A stretch of DNA of 64,000 nucleotides, taken from NCBI GenBank assembly GCA_038373865.1, contig JAXGGA010003924.1, positions 1 to 64,000 of the forward strand, written 5' to 3'. Both the position numbers and the translations under genes were made by a program. The stretch comes from Uloborus plumipes. Taxonomy: Eukaryota > Arthropoda > Arachnida > Araneae > Uloboridae. Below, in pieces: positions 33,902 to 44,739 of this stretch; position 1 is the first letter of the stretch; each line of letters begins with the position of its first letter. The notes under the pieces are model-generated. The model did not search any database, was not told the origin of the DNA, and saw nothing but the letters and a program-made list of their open reading frames with translations.

Positions 33902-35188
33902 CGAGGGTGAATCAAATATAAACGAGACTTTTGGACCTGCGCGCGCAATACTGATGTAAGAACGTTCCGCCGTTATTGGTAGTTAGGTTGGTTTATCAGG
34001 AGTGTGGGAAGCACGTGACTCGTCATCATAGACCATCTCAGGGTCTATCGTTACGATGTCCGAGCAGGAGGTATCTCCCTCCATTGCGCAACGTATTGTT
34101 ATCAAGTTTTTAGCTGCAGAAGGTGTAAAACCGGCCAAAATCTTGAGAAGATTGACTGCACAGTTCGGGGAAGAGACGCTGTCGCGAGCTAGAGTGTTTG
34201 CTTGGCATAAAAAGTTCGTGGAGGGCCGTGAACGTGTTGAAAATGAGAGCCATGACCGCAGACCACGCACCAGCATTACAGCGAGCAACATCGACAGCGT
34301 TCGTCAACTTGTTGAAGGTGATAGGCGTTTAATTGCAATTAAGGTTGGAATAAGTTATGGGAGCACTTACTCTATACTCTCAGAGAAGCTAGGGTATCAC
34401 AAGGTGTGTGCCAGGTGGGTTCCTCGCGTTCTCACAGTTGACCAGAAACTGAATCGTTTTCAAGTGTGTGAGCGTCTTCTTGCACGATTTCAGGAAGAAG
34501 GAGACTCATTTCTTTCTCACATTGTCACCTGTGATGAAACATGGGTGCATCACTACACCCCTGAGTCGAAACAAGCGAGTATGGAATGGAGGAAGAAAGG
34601 AGAAACCGGACCAGTGAAAGTCAAGTCACGATTATCGGCTGGCAAGGTTTTGGCTACCGTTTTTTTTGACCAGCGTGGCTTGCTGTACCTTGATTTTTTG
34701 CATGAGCGCAGAACAATTAATGCGGCATACTACTGCAAAATTTTGACTGAGGTCAGACTTGCATATCGCCGCAAAAGACGAGACCTTCCGATGAGAAAAG
34801 TGATTCTCCTTCATGACAATGCTCGCCCCCATTCAGCAGCCTTGACCGCACAAAAATTGGAGCAACTGGGTTGGGAGACACTGGAACACCCTCCATACAG
34901 TCCAGACCTGTCTCCTTGCGACTTTCATGTCTTTGGTCCTCTCAAGGAAGCTTTGGGAGGGCAAAAATTCCACAGCGATAATGAGGTTGAAGCATATGTG
35001 CGCAATTGGCTGCAAACACGACCTAACTCTTTTTACCTGAAAGGAATCAAAAAATTACCTACACGCTGGGAAAAATGTGTTTCCAAATCAGGAGATTATG
35101 TAGAAAAATAAACTATGATTGTTTGTCCGTTTAAAATCAAAATAAATATTTTAAAAAATAAGTCTTGTTTATATTTGATTCACCCTCG
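33902..35188 (+). mobile_element. mariner transposon with an open transposase
   Basis: It spans 1287 bp with TA on each side (33900-33901 and 35189-35190). The inverted ends start CGAGGGTGAATCAAATATAA and match over ~25 bases. Size, TA target and DD34D transposase identify mariner. The coding strand is plus, with ~150 bp before the ATG and ~77 bp after the stop. It is less AT-rich than its surroundings, consistent with a fairly recent arrival. Confidence 0.97.
34056..35111 (+). CDS. mariner transposase (DD34D), 351 aa, uninterrupted
   Basis: The enzyme would cut the element out and insert it at TA. The ATG at 34056 begins MSEQEVSPSIAQRIVIKF. The first HTH covers residues ~10-55 (PAKILRRLTAQFGEETLSRA). 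The second DNA-binding region is ~75-115. WVPRVLT at 121-127 is the linker motif usually written WVPHEL. The catalytic Asp residues are D160 (TCDETW), D254 (LLHDNARPH) and D289 (SPCDFHVFG), with 34 residues between the last two. Oddity: after EGDRRL (87-92) the text goes straight to IAIKVGISYG. Relatives usually have several more residues there, so a small in-frame deletion is likely and may impair end binding. The family is typically ~345-355 aa. Activity is unproven. Confidence 0.95.
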   Translation: MSEQEVSPSIAQRIVIKFLAAEGVKPAKILRRLTAQFGEETLSRARVFAWHKKFVEGRERVENESHDRRPRTSITASNIDSVRQLVEGDRRLIAIKVGISYGSTYSILSEKLGYHKVCARWVPRVLTVDQKLNRFQVCERLLARFQEEGDSFLSHIVTCDETWVHHYTPESKQASMEWRKKGETGPVKVKSRLSAGKVLATVFFDQRGLLYLDFLHERRTINAAYYCKILTEVRLAYRRKRRDLPMRKVILLHDNARPHSAALTAQKLEQLGWETLEHPPYSPDLSPCDFHVFGPLKEALGGQKFHSDNEVEAYVRNWLQTRPNSFYLKGIKKLPTRWEKCVSKSGDYVEK

Positions 35189-36129
35189 TATACAAAGATT
35201 ATATTTAAAAAAATGAATTTGAATATATTGCTGAAGCCAATATAGAATGTATGGTCGGGCATGCTATATTTAAAAAACGAAGCTCAGTTTACAGCTTTTT
35301 ATTTTTTTCTTTTTTTTGCATAATCCTCCATAGAATATATCGAAAGGTTCTACAAAGAGAATGCGCATGAAAATAAACAACATCTATCATTGATGTCTTT
35401 GCAAACTGGCCAAAAGTTTTAAAATAATAATTAAGAAATAGCTTTTTTATAGTTTTTTTTTAAATAGCTGTGTATTAGGGTGGAGCGAAAAATATGAATT
35501 TTTGATTTTCGTAAACGGGTACCTTTCATTTACTGTGAATGAGGATATATAACAATTCTGTAAAATATTTCACTTTTGCGACGTCATCTTTAGTCTGCGC
35601 ATTTGGCCTAAAGTTTTAAAATTTTTGATTTTTTTTAGATTTTTCAAATTTTTTTTAAAAATGTTGCAAATGATAAAACTAGTAACGGGTGGCTATTAAA
35701 TGGAATAAAACGGTTTGAAATATACAAGAAATTTTTTTAAACCATTTTAGATTATGATTTCAGTCTGCGCATTAGGCCCAAAGTTCATCAAATTTTCAGA
35801 AATTTCCGATATTTTTAATATTGAGCAGAAATTTATAATGCAATATTTCCTCTCAATATTTACTTAAAGTGTCTTCAAAACATTTTCTTAAATATTTTGT
35901 TGTTTCTTCGAACTACTCAGTTCTTTGCTTGCTCATTGAAATTACCCAGGACTCACCACGAGGAAGTGGCCGCACTTTGGGTGCCACCCGCGCTCCCCTT
36001 GCTTCCAACCAATGAGAGCACACATTTACATTTCTTAGACAAGCCAGGAACAATAAAGTGTTTCTTTGATTAGGAAATTGTTTGCATTGATTTTGATGGA
36101 TGCACTACAAAGACAAGGTAAATTACAAA

Positions 36130-37520
36130 GGTGTAATACGGAAACTGGAAGAAAAACTTGGTAGACCTCTGTAATGGGACATTTGCCAATTACATTTGAA
36201 TGAACTTAATTTGCTGCATTTTTTGCAAAAGCTAGATGGATCTACCAGTGGACCAAAGTGATTTTTGGGCCTGTTGGACGAAGCTAAACAACACGTTATA
36301 CTTTCAAATCAGTTCGATATGAACCTATAGAATTTGTCATTGGTCAGATTGATTTTGACAATAAAAATTATTCAAGTACTGAGCAACAGTAACTTCATGA
36401 AATGAGCAAAGTAGTTTTGACTACAAAAATATCCAAAAAAATATTGAACAGAAGACCAAGAAAGCTTTCCCAAGCCAGATGTTGACTACAGCAAACGTAA
36501 TCTTTAAACTATAATTTTTAAAAGAGTTCATAACTTTCGCGGTAAAAGTGTCCTTGATCTTTTAGGATGAAGTGCAGACGTTACTAATTTAGCTATGAAT
36601 ATGTGGGAGATTATAAAGATTATCTCTCCGGGAAAAAGCAGAAAATTGTATTCACATCTGTTCAAAACAATGTATACTTTGCACCCAAGAAATATGCTGC
36701 TATCAATATCTATCTTTATATATAAATGGATCTATGTATGTTAGTTCCTTATACAAATTCACAGTTTTCGTCAGATTTTCAAAAAACTTTCGTCACAGAG
36801 GTATTTTGATGCATTAGAATTCACATAGGCGGTTTTGAAATTTAAAAAAAATCCAAAAAACTCAAAATTCAAATCTTTTGTCTCAAAATGGCCATTTTCT
36901 TTCAATTTTGAATAGATAGAGTAATATATCTCTATTACTCTATAGACTTTAAGCATACAAATTGATAAAATGTAACACATTTAAATAGGAGTACTTTCCA
37001 ACAAAGATTACGATTAACAATGATTTATCAATTTAAGGCTCAACTATTTCGTTTTAGCATGAAATAATTTTTTCTGTTCCCATGTGGATAGAATTGATTC
37101 AAATATTTTTTAAAGCTATGTTGTATTAATAAGCACCCAGGCAACACCGAGAAATAATCTAGTTGGTTCATAAGAGAGAGCATATTAAGAAACTTGTTTT
37201 AAATTGTATTATCAACGCTCAATCTAGAAAACAAACAAGCAAACAAGTGAGAACGCTTCAGATCCCAAAAATAGATAAAAATCTATTTTCATACATTACA
37301 TACATAAATCAAAAGTCAGTATACATCAACATGATTTCTTGTCATGATGTGGAAATTACAAAGCCACCTTTTACAGGTAATTTAACAACACAATATTTAC
37401 AAAGATTATGGAAGCTAAGAATTTAAATATGATTTCTGAGTGCAACTCTTTTTAAACTGCCATTCAAGACTCAATTAGTTGAAAGAGCTGTCAAATAGGT
37501 CACAAGCTCTTAAAATTGGT
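36130..37520 (+). pseudogene. Broken transposase-like protein of an uncharacterised family
   Basis: Three blocks in order. First (36130-36300): GVIRKLEEKLGRPL, stop, WDICQLHLNELNLLHFLQKL, then DGSTSGPK, stop. Second (36302-36490): SVRYEPIEFVIGQIDFDNKN, then EMSKVVLTTKISKK and RRPRKLSQARC. Third (37220-37520): VRTLQIPKIDKN, then CHDVEITKPPFTG, then LPFKTQLVERAVK, stop, VTSS. From memory these follow motifs of a protein widespread in arthropods and other invertebrates (LEEKLGRPLxW-C-LH-NELPLRHL, DGKTSGP, GKLSHARWLTTANR, TEPP, CHTQAVERxVKLVTEAS) that databases leave uncharacterised. At least four stops and several frame changes kill it. About 36715-37000 carries ATATATAAATGGATCTATGT, which resembles another dispersed repeat and may be a further insertion. 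Confidence 0.6.
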
Positions 37521-37957
37521 AAGTAATCATTGGAAAAGAAAAAGTTTAGTAAAAACGAGGATATCCGACAGAAATATTTGATCAATTTACGACACAAAGG
37601 AACAATTTATTTGTGAAAGACGTATCTAAGAACTGTAAATACGTGCTCGTATTGGTTGGAAGGCAGGGTTCACGTGTAGGACTAGAAGTGCGGTCACCTC
37701 CTCATGGTGAGTCCTGGGTAGCTCCACATGAGCTAGCGAAGAGTTGCAGGGTTCCAAGTAATAACAAAATGAATAAAAATAGATTTGAACACACTTCAAG
37801 TGAATATTGAGAGGAAATACTGAGTTAAAAAATGTTGAAAATATCAGACATTTTGGGAAATTTGATGAACTTTGAGCGTAATGCACGAACTGAAATCATA
37901 ATCTAAAATGGTTTTAAAAAGTTCTTTGTATATTTCGAACCTTTTTCTTTCATTTAA

Positions 37958-38471
37958 CCCATTAATGCCTGACATTTTTTTCTCCAAAGATATTTTGTAT
38001 ACTGGTTACAAACAGTGTTTAATGGACAGGAAAAATAATTAAAAAAATATTATGTAAAAAATAAGTTTTTTATTAAGGAAAGAAAAATCGTCCCTCAAAA
38101 GTTACGATAGACCCCAGAGGGTACATACTTTTTTTACTAAAATTTTTTTCTGCCTACGATATAATATTTAAAAAGACATTTTATAAGAAGAAATAAAATC
38201 AGTCATTAACATAAACTGGGAAGCTGGGAATCACTTTGAAAACTTAGCTTTTTTTTTTGAGATTGTGAACGATGTAATTTTTGATAAAGATCATATTAAA
38301 ACTACTACAGAAAACACTTTACAATGGTTATGTTCTGAAATCTGTTAAGAACGAATTGAAACAATACCAAGGTACTAATTGAACACTATTATTTGGTTGA
38401 AATGTTCATTTGGGGGAAATTCAGACCCTGTTTTGGACCGTCCCTAAAAAGGGACGCTAGGCATTAATGGG
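37958..38471 (+). mobile_element. TTAA-flanked MITE, CCCATTAATGCC family, copy 1
   Basis: TTAA lies on both sides (37954-37957 and 38472-38475). The perfect inverted ends are CCCATTAATGCC and GGCATTAATGGG. Near the right end CGTCCC-TAAAAA-GGGACG (38439-38456) can fold into a hairpin. 514 bp, no coding. TTAA target and CCC ends are piggyBac-like. It interrupts the right arm of the 3.2-kb element. A shorter copy is at 53710-53923. Confidence 0.85.
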
Positions 38472-38703
38472 TTAATAACCACACATCACTAGTTTTATCA
38501 TTTGCAATATTTTTTTAAAGAATTTGAAAAATCTAAAAAAAATCAAAAATTTCAAAACTTTAGGCCAACTGCGCAGACTAAAGATGACGTCGCAAAAGTG
38601 AAATATTTTACAGAATTGTTACTTATCCTCATTCACAGTAAATGAAAGGTACCCGTTAACGAAAATCAAAAATTCATTTTTTTCGCTCCACTCTACTGTC
38701 TAT

Positions 38704-41195
38704 ACTCTAAGAGTGTAGAAAATATATGATTAACTTTTATTACAACATAGCCAAAAGCTTTATAAACCATTTTTAAAGTAAGTATGAGTGGTAAAAATGG
38801 ATTTAGATTACTTTGAGGAAATAATTACATTTAATCTAATTAAAAACAATTATATGTAGGTGGAACGTACCCCCCTTCTCTCTTTCAGCGTGCGTATGCT
38901 CTCTGTGCTTAAAAATAAATGTATTGAGGTTCTTTTGCTTTACTGTCTTAAAAACATATCAACTGTTTAAAAGTGTTATAAGAGTTTTCGATGAAATACT
39001 TGAATTGGAAGAATTTAGAGGGAGGTATGTCCCTCTACTTAAAAAAGGTTAAAGCAGCTACTGTGAAAATCTTCTTAAAATCTAAAATTCAAGAATTTTT
39101 TCTAAAACAATTTTAGAATGCATATGAAATCTTTAGAAATGTACTTGAAACAAATGCTTCTGTTGTCCTTTAAGGCGTTTGTATAGTTAATTCACGCTTA
39201 CTCTTTCGAGTTCTCTACTACTTTTAATCCCGTTAATCATTCTGTGTTTTTAAATGTACAGAATATGCATAGACTTTGTTTTTTTAAATCATCCAGTCAC
39301 CTTAATGAATAGCAGGGGCAGATTTAGGTCAACCTAAAACTTCTTGTTTTGAATGCCTGAATGTTTGTTTTGTAGTTATGCCTGAGGTAGAAATCAACTC
39401 GGCATGATCTCTCTGTAAATGTAACTTTATGGTCTTGCACTGAGAGCATTACCGGTAAACATGTTACTGAAAAAGAAGCATTTTATCAAATTTGTAGGGT
39501 TTAAAAGTAGTAGCGGTGTTTTTCCGGTTGATGTCACGTGCAGTGATGAGTTTGTTGTCGTACGTTGAGCTTTCACTCTTAATAAAATGACTCCGTTATA
39601 GTATAGAAATATGTGTTTCAAAAAGTTTCTTTAGGATTTTCCCTTATTTTCGGTATTTATGCATTTTATTTATATAGGTAACATGTTTCACAAATAAGAT
39701 TCAAACAGTTATAATCTAATTACATAACAGAAGTTAATTAAGAAACATATCTAATTCTGTTTATTTGTATAAACGTTTAACGTTTGGGACACATTTTTAA
39801 AAACTTATTACTGAACTTGCTGTTTTTTTTTTAATATGTCATCACTAATACTATTTTATGTTATATTCCCGAAGCACAACTTTATAGTTTTAAAGGATAT
39901 TTGAATTACAAAAAATTTTGGTGAAAAACTTGCGTATTACAAATTTCATCCATATTTTAATTCTGCACAGGATATGTTTTTCAAATAATATTCAAGAAAT
40001 ATAAAATTCTTTTGGGAAAATGTACGAAATAGTTCCGCAACTTTCTAAAGTTTTCAAGTTTATGTCATAACTACTTTGTTTAAAGAGATTAAACAATAGC
40101 TCATGTTTTCAATACCGTTTTTAAGTTTGTGTCATAAATACGTTGTTTAAGCCTATTAAATAATAACTCAACTCTCTTTAATTTATGAGTTTTGAAATGT
40201 GTGTCTTTAATGCGTTGTTTTTAAGCAAAGTATTTACGACACACACACGAAAACTTATGTATTGAAGAGTTGAGTTTTTATTTGCTATGTTTTTCAAAAG
40301 AAATTACAAATTTTACTGTAAATAAATACTTCATTTGTGTTACTTCTGAACAATAACAACGATTAAAATGTGAAGTATTTCTAAAACGTTCTGTAGTATC
40401 GGTAAAAATACTAACTGTAAGAATGTATCACCGTTTTGAAAATACTGAATACTGAAAAAAGAGAACTTGCACAATGCATAGTATAATAAAATAAGGACAG
40501 TAGTTTTCTTCGAAAGGCATAGTTTGCTCCTCCGAAAGTCAATGAAGTAGCTTACTTTGTTTCACTACCCTTTTCACTTTGTAATCTTAAGTGTGGAGCT
40601 AAGTTATAAGGTTTCGGAGATTATTATTTTAAGCTTTCCTCTGAATAATAATCCCTTATAATGAATCTCGTGTTTTTTCTTTTCTTCCTTTTTTCCATTG
40701 AGTGCTGCAACAAAAGTTGCGTTTTCTCTGTTTTTCTTCGCCGACAGATTCAGGGCAAAAATACGTTGAAATTGGCAATAAACATTTTATGAGCGGAAGA
40801 AATGAGCATAAGTTGTATAAGTTATTACCTTTGAGCGAACTTGAGATCAGAGACTTATACGCGGGGTGAGGGGTGTATTAAAATTGCATACGCGAGCAGG
40901 AAACTTTCAAGTATATCTTCATTATTCAGTAGTAAGACAGCTACGCACAAAAAGGTTCAACCCAACGTCGAGAAAACCAGAAACCGTTTAATAAAGTTCG
41001 TTTCAATTTTGGCACTTATTTTTTATTTTATTTTTATTTATTTTTTTTTAACAATCCTTGATTTTTGCTACACGGCTGTATCATTAACATATATCTAATT
41101 TGCAGGAATTTGACAAGTTTCTTTACTTTGTAATTTATACATTCAAGCCTTTCCGCAAAATATTTTTTCATTGTTCTAAAATGATACCATTGCTA
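38704..41195. other. AT-rich stretch with local hairpin repeats
   Basis: Between ~40050 and 40300 a unit with GT(T/G)T-TGTCATAA-TAC-TTGTTTAA occurs at least twice. An imperfect inverted pair follows (AATAACTCAACTCTCTTTAA at ~40161 against TGAAGAGTTGAGTTTTTATT at ~40262). No gene is recognised. Frames of 64-85 codons at 39427 and 40841 have no domain. Confidence 0.4.
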
Positions 41196-41198
41196 TTT

Positions 41199-41829
41199 GA
41201 TGAAAGTGAAAAGCCAACTTAACCCTTCACTGCATAGTGTGCCTGATCTGGCACAAACCGAAAAAACCCCTCATATATTCCTATGATATTTAAATGCAGT
41301 TAAGCTGAGCTTTGTGCCCCTTCTGAAACATTGCTATAACAGTTTAGTGTGATTTTTATGCAATAGTTAGTTGCACTAGTCTAGGTATTACAGTTCTTGC
41401 TTTTGAAAAATAGAGTGTCTGCATTACAGTAAGAAGTGTGCTTAATCATTATTTCCTTTGTTCTGAAAATGTTTAAATATATATGCTGTACTTAGTGTAA
41501 AAATTTGTTTGTTCCACTTATGGCACAAAACACATTGTTGATTATTACACGTATCGGTATAAGCATATACTATGTGCTTTTCGCCATATGTGGAACAAAC
41601 AGATAAAACATCATTTTTGGCGCAAATTTTTAAGATTAATTTTTTTCTTCATTTTTCCTGAACTCAGGGCTATTAAAAGGTAACATATGATTTTTTTCAT
41701 GAAAATATAAAAAAATAGTGCAGTGAAGGGTTAAATAAAGCACAAATTATCACGAAAATGCAGCAAAATTTTTTCTATATTTTCGTGATAATTTGTGCTT
41801 TATTTACGTTGGCTTCTCACTTTCGTCAT
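41199..41829. repeat. Hairpin (palindromic) element interrupted by a TTAA MITE
   Basis: The left arm is 41199-41218 (TGAAAGTGAAAAGCCAAC) plus 41735-41759 (ATAAAGCACAAATTATCACG onward). The right arm is 41779-41829 in mirror orientation. Joining the left-arm pieces through one TTAA aligns with TTAC in the right arm. The 20-bp loop is A/T-rich. A frame of 60 codons at 41758 simply crosses the hairpin. Confidence 0.75.
41223..41730. mobile_element. TTAA-flanked MITE, CCCTTCACTGCA family
   Basis: TTAA at 41219-41222 and 41731-41734 bounds inverted ends CCCTTCACTGCA and TGCAGTGAAGGG. A subterminal hairpin GTGCC-TGATCT-GGCAC lies at 41239-41254. A longer internal inverted pair joins TTGTTCCACTTATGGC (~41511) to GCCATATGTGGAACAA (~41583). 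508 bp, no coding. CCCT ends with a TTAA target suggest piggyBac-like mobilisation. Confidence 0.85.
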
Positions 41830-41860
41830 ATTTTAGCACAAACCTTATTTTATCATTTTT

Positions 41861-43488
41861 CATTTACCATTGCTACTGGTAAATGTATCAAATCCTTAAC
41901 ATCCAAGTGTTTCAAAAAATCATTTATGCAATCTTGGTAAATGTTCAGTAATAAAAAAATAGATGATTTCAATAGTAAGAAAAGGTATTAAAAGCTGAAA
42001 TACGGCTATGAATTTTGATAAATCAAGAAAATAATAAAAGAGTGCTTACTAAAATTATTTTCTAATCTACTTTTACGAGGCTGCCCTGTTACTGCACAAA
42101 ATAAAATTAAAATAAATTAAAATCTTTAATGTCACTTAGAAAAGTACAAAACTGTCGTAAAAATAGTTTGACCAAAATGCCGTCCAAAGTTTTATTTATT
42201 TAGTAATTCAAAATCAGCTTCCGACGAGGGCTTCCTATGCAATACTCGAAGCTATGAATAAATACGCGGATAGGAAGCTATAATTAAATAAATGCATGAA
42301 AATCGTATCTCAAATTCATAGCTGTGACACTTTTAAATTGTTAGTCGATTAGCTGTTGTTCAGCTCTTTTACACCAAGAAAAGTTTCTCTAATGAATGAC
42401 TCTCAAGAGTTGTGTAGAGAGAAGAAAATGCTCTTTCCGCCTCGTTGATTTGATGAGACCTTTGGGAGATTTGAAGACCTGTAGCTGTTGATAAGGTGTG
42501 AATAGAGCTCTTTCATAGAAAATTTCTGATGGGTGAAGTCAAAAGTCATTATTTAAACGATAGATGTTTGTGTAAAGCAGTAAAACTTTTATGTTCTGTC
42601 TACTACTTATATTATGTTCTGTTTACTACTTATTAGCACATTTAAGAGACCGTCCTACTGAATTTTTAAAAAAATGAGTTTCAAATATAAGTATGCAGTT
42701 GGGGTAAAAGAATGGGAGCAAAGTGGGATAATTAAGATAATTTCCTTTTTTCAATATTAAAAAAATGGAACTTTGTTTTGAAAATTACAGTACATAAAAG
42801 ATGAAGAATGTACTTTACAATAAAAACATAGAAATATTATTTATTACTTATCTCAGTAGGTTTGATCCTTCAAGAAAAAGTGAAAAAATTCGCGTTTTAT
42901 TTATTTATTATTTTTTAATGGGGACAAAATGAAAGAAAATATTTTTCTAGAGAATTTTTTTCTATTCGATTATTTGAAATATTTTTGCTGAAATGAATGA
43001 TTGAATAAAAGAATGAGAAAAGGAATAGATAATGAAGCAATAAATAAGCAGATAATTAAACAATAAACACATAAATGTATTAATGAATCAATATATGTGA
43101 AAATATAAATGAGTGAATAAAATCGTTACTGAATAAGAAAAGTGAATGAATGAATAAATAAGGGAAAATTTTCAAGTGGAGAATGTAAATGAATGAATGA
43201 ATTAATAAACGAATACGTAAGTGATTTTATAAATGATAGAATAAGTAAGCGAAATGAATTATTTCATTTTGCCCCGTATGCACTCTTACATATTTTTTTT
43301 TGCTTGTGCTAGCTAGGCTGACATTTTTTAAAATTTATCAGCTTGGTTTCTCTAAAAACCGAGAAAATATTTCACCGCTTTAATTTGACCAAATTATTCG
43401 GCATTTTTCCTGAAAACCTTAAAGAAAACAATTTAGTGGTTATAGCTTACTGGGAAGATTTTAGAAGCACTTTTGTTTGTATCAACCT
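41861..43488. other. AT-rich stretch with a GAAT/AATA-rich tract
   Basis: About 42990-43260 is a degenerate GAATGAATAAATAA-type simple repeat. Nothing else is recognised. Confidence 0.4.
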
Positions 43489-43492
43489 TTAA

Positions 43493-43720
43493 CCCTACAC
43501 TGCATGATTTTTTGTTCTTTGAAAGACATATATATGCTTTTTAGTGTAATAAGAAAACATTGGAACACATTAAAAAAAAAAAACAATTTTGAGGATAGAT
43601 GGTCATATTTGCTTTATAAATACCTAATACTTGCTTTTTATGCTTGAGTTGCCTTATGCATGCTCAAAAGGAAAAATAGTCCATGTATCCAATTGGCAAC
43701 GCTATGGGGATAACGTAGGG
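43493..43720. mobile_element. TTAA-flanked short element, CCCTACACTGCATG end
   Basis: TTAA at 43489-43492 and 43721-43724 bounds CCCTACACTGCATGA on the left and a right end whose complement begins CCCTACGTTATCC. The left end resembles that of 41223-41730. 228 bp. The right-end match is short, so it may be an internally deleted relative. A 71-codon frame at 43631 crosses its border and is not a gene. Confidence 0.65.
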
Positions 43721-43724
43721 TTAA

Positions 43725-44660
43725 ACTTCAGACGCATCAATGAAGTTATAAAAGCTATCGTAAAAACCCTTTATGACTTTGCTTTGCTCATTTTTTTTTT
43801 ACTCCTATCACTTTTTTTCACACAACATTCTCAAACACTATTCTAAGCAGCAAGTTACCGCCCCTAAACCAGGGCTAAGGTAGAAACACACTTGATATAA
43901 ATGCTTGGATGTAATAACCGAGTTGGCGGTGTATTGCATTATACTTAAGCGTTTGAGTTTAGAAGACATATTTGTGTGCGGTTAGATGATTTTAAAAAGT
44001 CTCAGAGAAGAAAAATGGATTGTAAGCATAATAAAACCAACGACAGAGACATTCGTTTGAGATTTTTGACATCGGATTGCAAACATTTTTCAAGACAACT
44101 TTTTTCTCGCTCAATTTTTGAAAAGTAATAAATTTGTTTTTTTATTTTATTTATTTATTTTTTTGGGTTTTTTTTTTTTGCTAGGATTTAGTGCCAAATA
44201 TCATTCACAACAGAGAGAGAAATTTGATCGCATGAGCTATTTTTATCACACTTCTGGGAATTAATAAAATTGCATTAAGTAACTTTACCACATTCTCTAT
44301 TTTGTCTAATATCATACTTACTCTGTAGCTATTTGTCTTTGCAACACCACATTTTTTTCCTCTCAATAGGATTCATTTAGGTATGTTCAATCTTAGAGAT
44401 CCAATATATTAGTACAGTCAATGGGACTGTTTTTACTATCGTTTTTATACTATTATTGTTATTTTTGTTAATTGATAAGCTGCGCATTTTACTCAATTTA
44501 AAAAAATGACTATGAACTAAGATAAAAATTAATGTATATTTTGTATGTTGGTTCTTTCAGAAAGTATCGGAAAACATATCTTTTCCGCTGAAGTAACTAA
44601 AATAAATGTACTTTTTCTGTCATGAAAAAAGTTGAAAAGAAAAAAAAATCAGTCTCGTTT
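43725..44660. other. AT-rich spacer downstream of the LINE 3' end
   Basis: T-rich tracts lie near 44130-44180. No gene or element end is recognised. Confidence 0.4.
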
Positions 44661-44690
44661 ACAAATACAATACAAATACAAATACAAATG
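44661..44690 (-). repeat. LINE 3'-terminal (ATTTGT)n
   Basis: On the minus strand ATTTGT repeats about four to five times with one shortened unit. It sits directly after the 3' UTR and probably marks the retrotransposition tail. Confidence 0.7.
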
Positions 44691-44739
44691 TGGCGACCAG
44701 CAGCAGGCTCTGGGCCCAACTTGGCTGGTCCTAGTCAAA

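Larger units (their letters stand above)
35476..38695 (+). mobile_element. 3.2-kb TIR element with 8-bp target duplication and broken transposase
   Basis: The left end TAGGGTGGAGCGAAAAA and the right end (complement of TAGAGTGGAGCGAAAAA) are inverted copies. The 8-bp flanks CTGTGTAT (35468-35475) and CTGTCTAT (38696-38703) agree at 7 of 8. Inverted similarity extends far inward: 35476-35690 with 38480-38695, 35690-35860 with 37805-37957, and 35940-36030 with 37640-37760. The arms are thus ~0.55 kb once the nested element at 37958-38471 is removed. The centre holds a decayed coding region on the plus strand. An 8-bp duplication and TAGGG ends are hAT-like, though P elements also make 8-bp duplications. 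The superfamily is unsettled. Confidence 0.85.
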
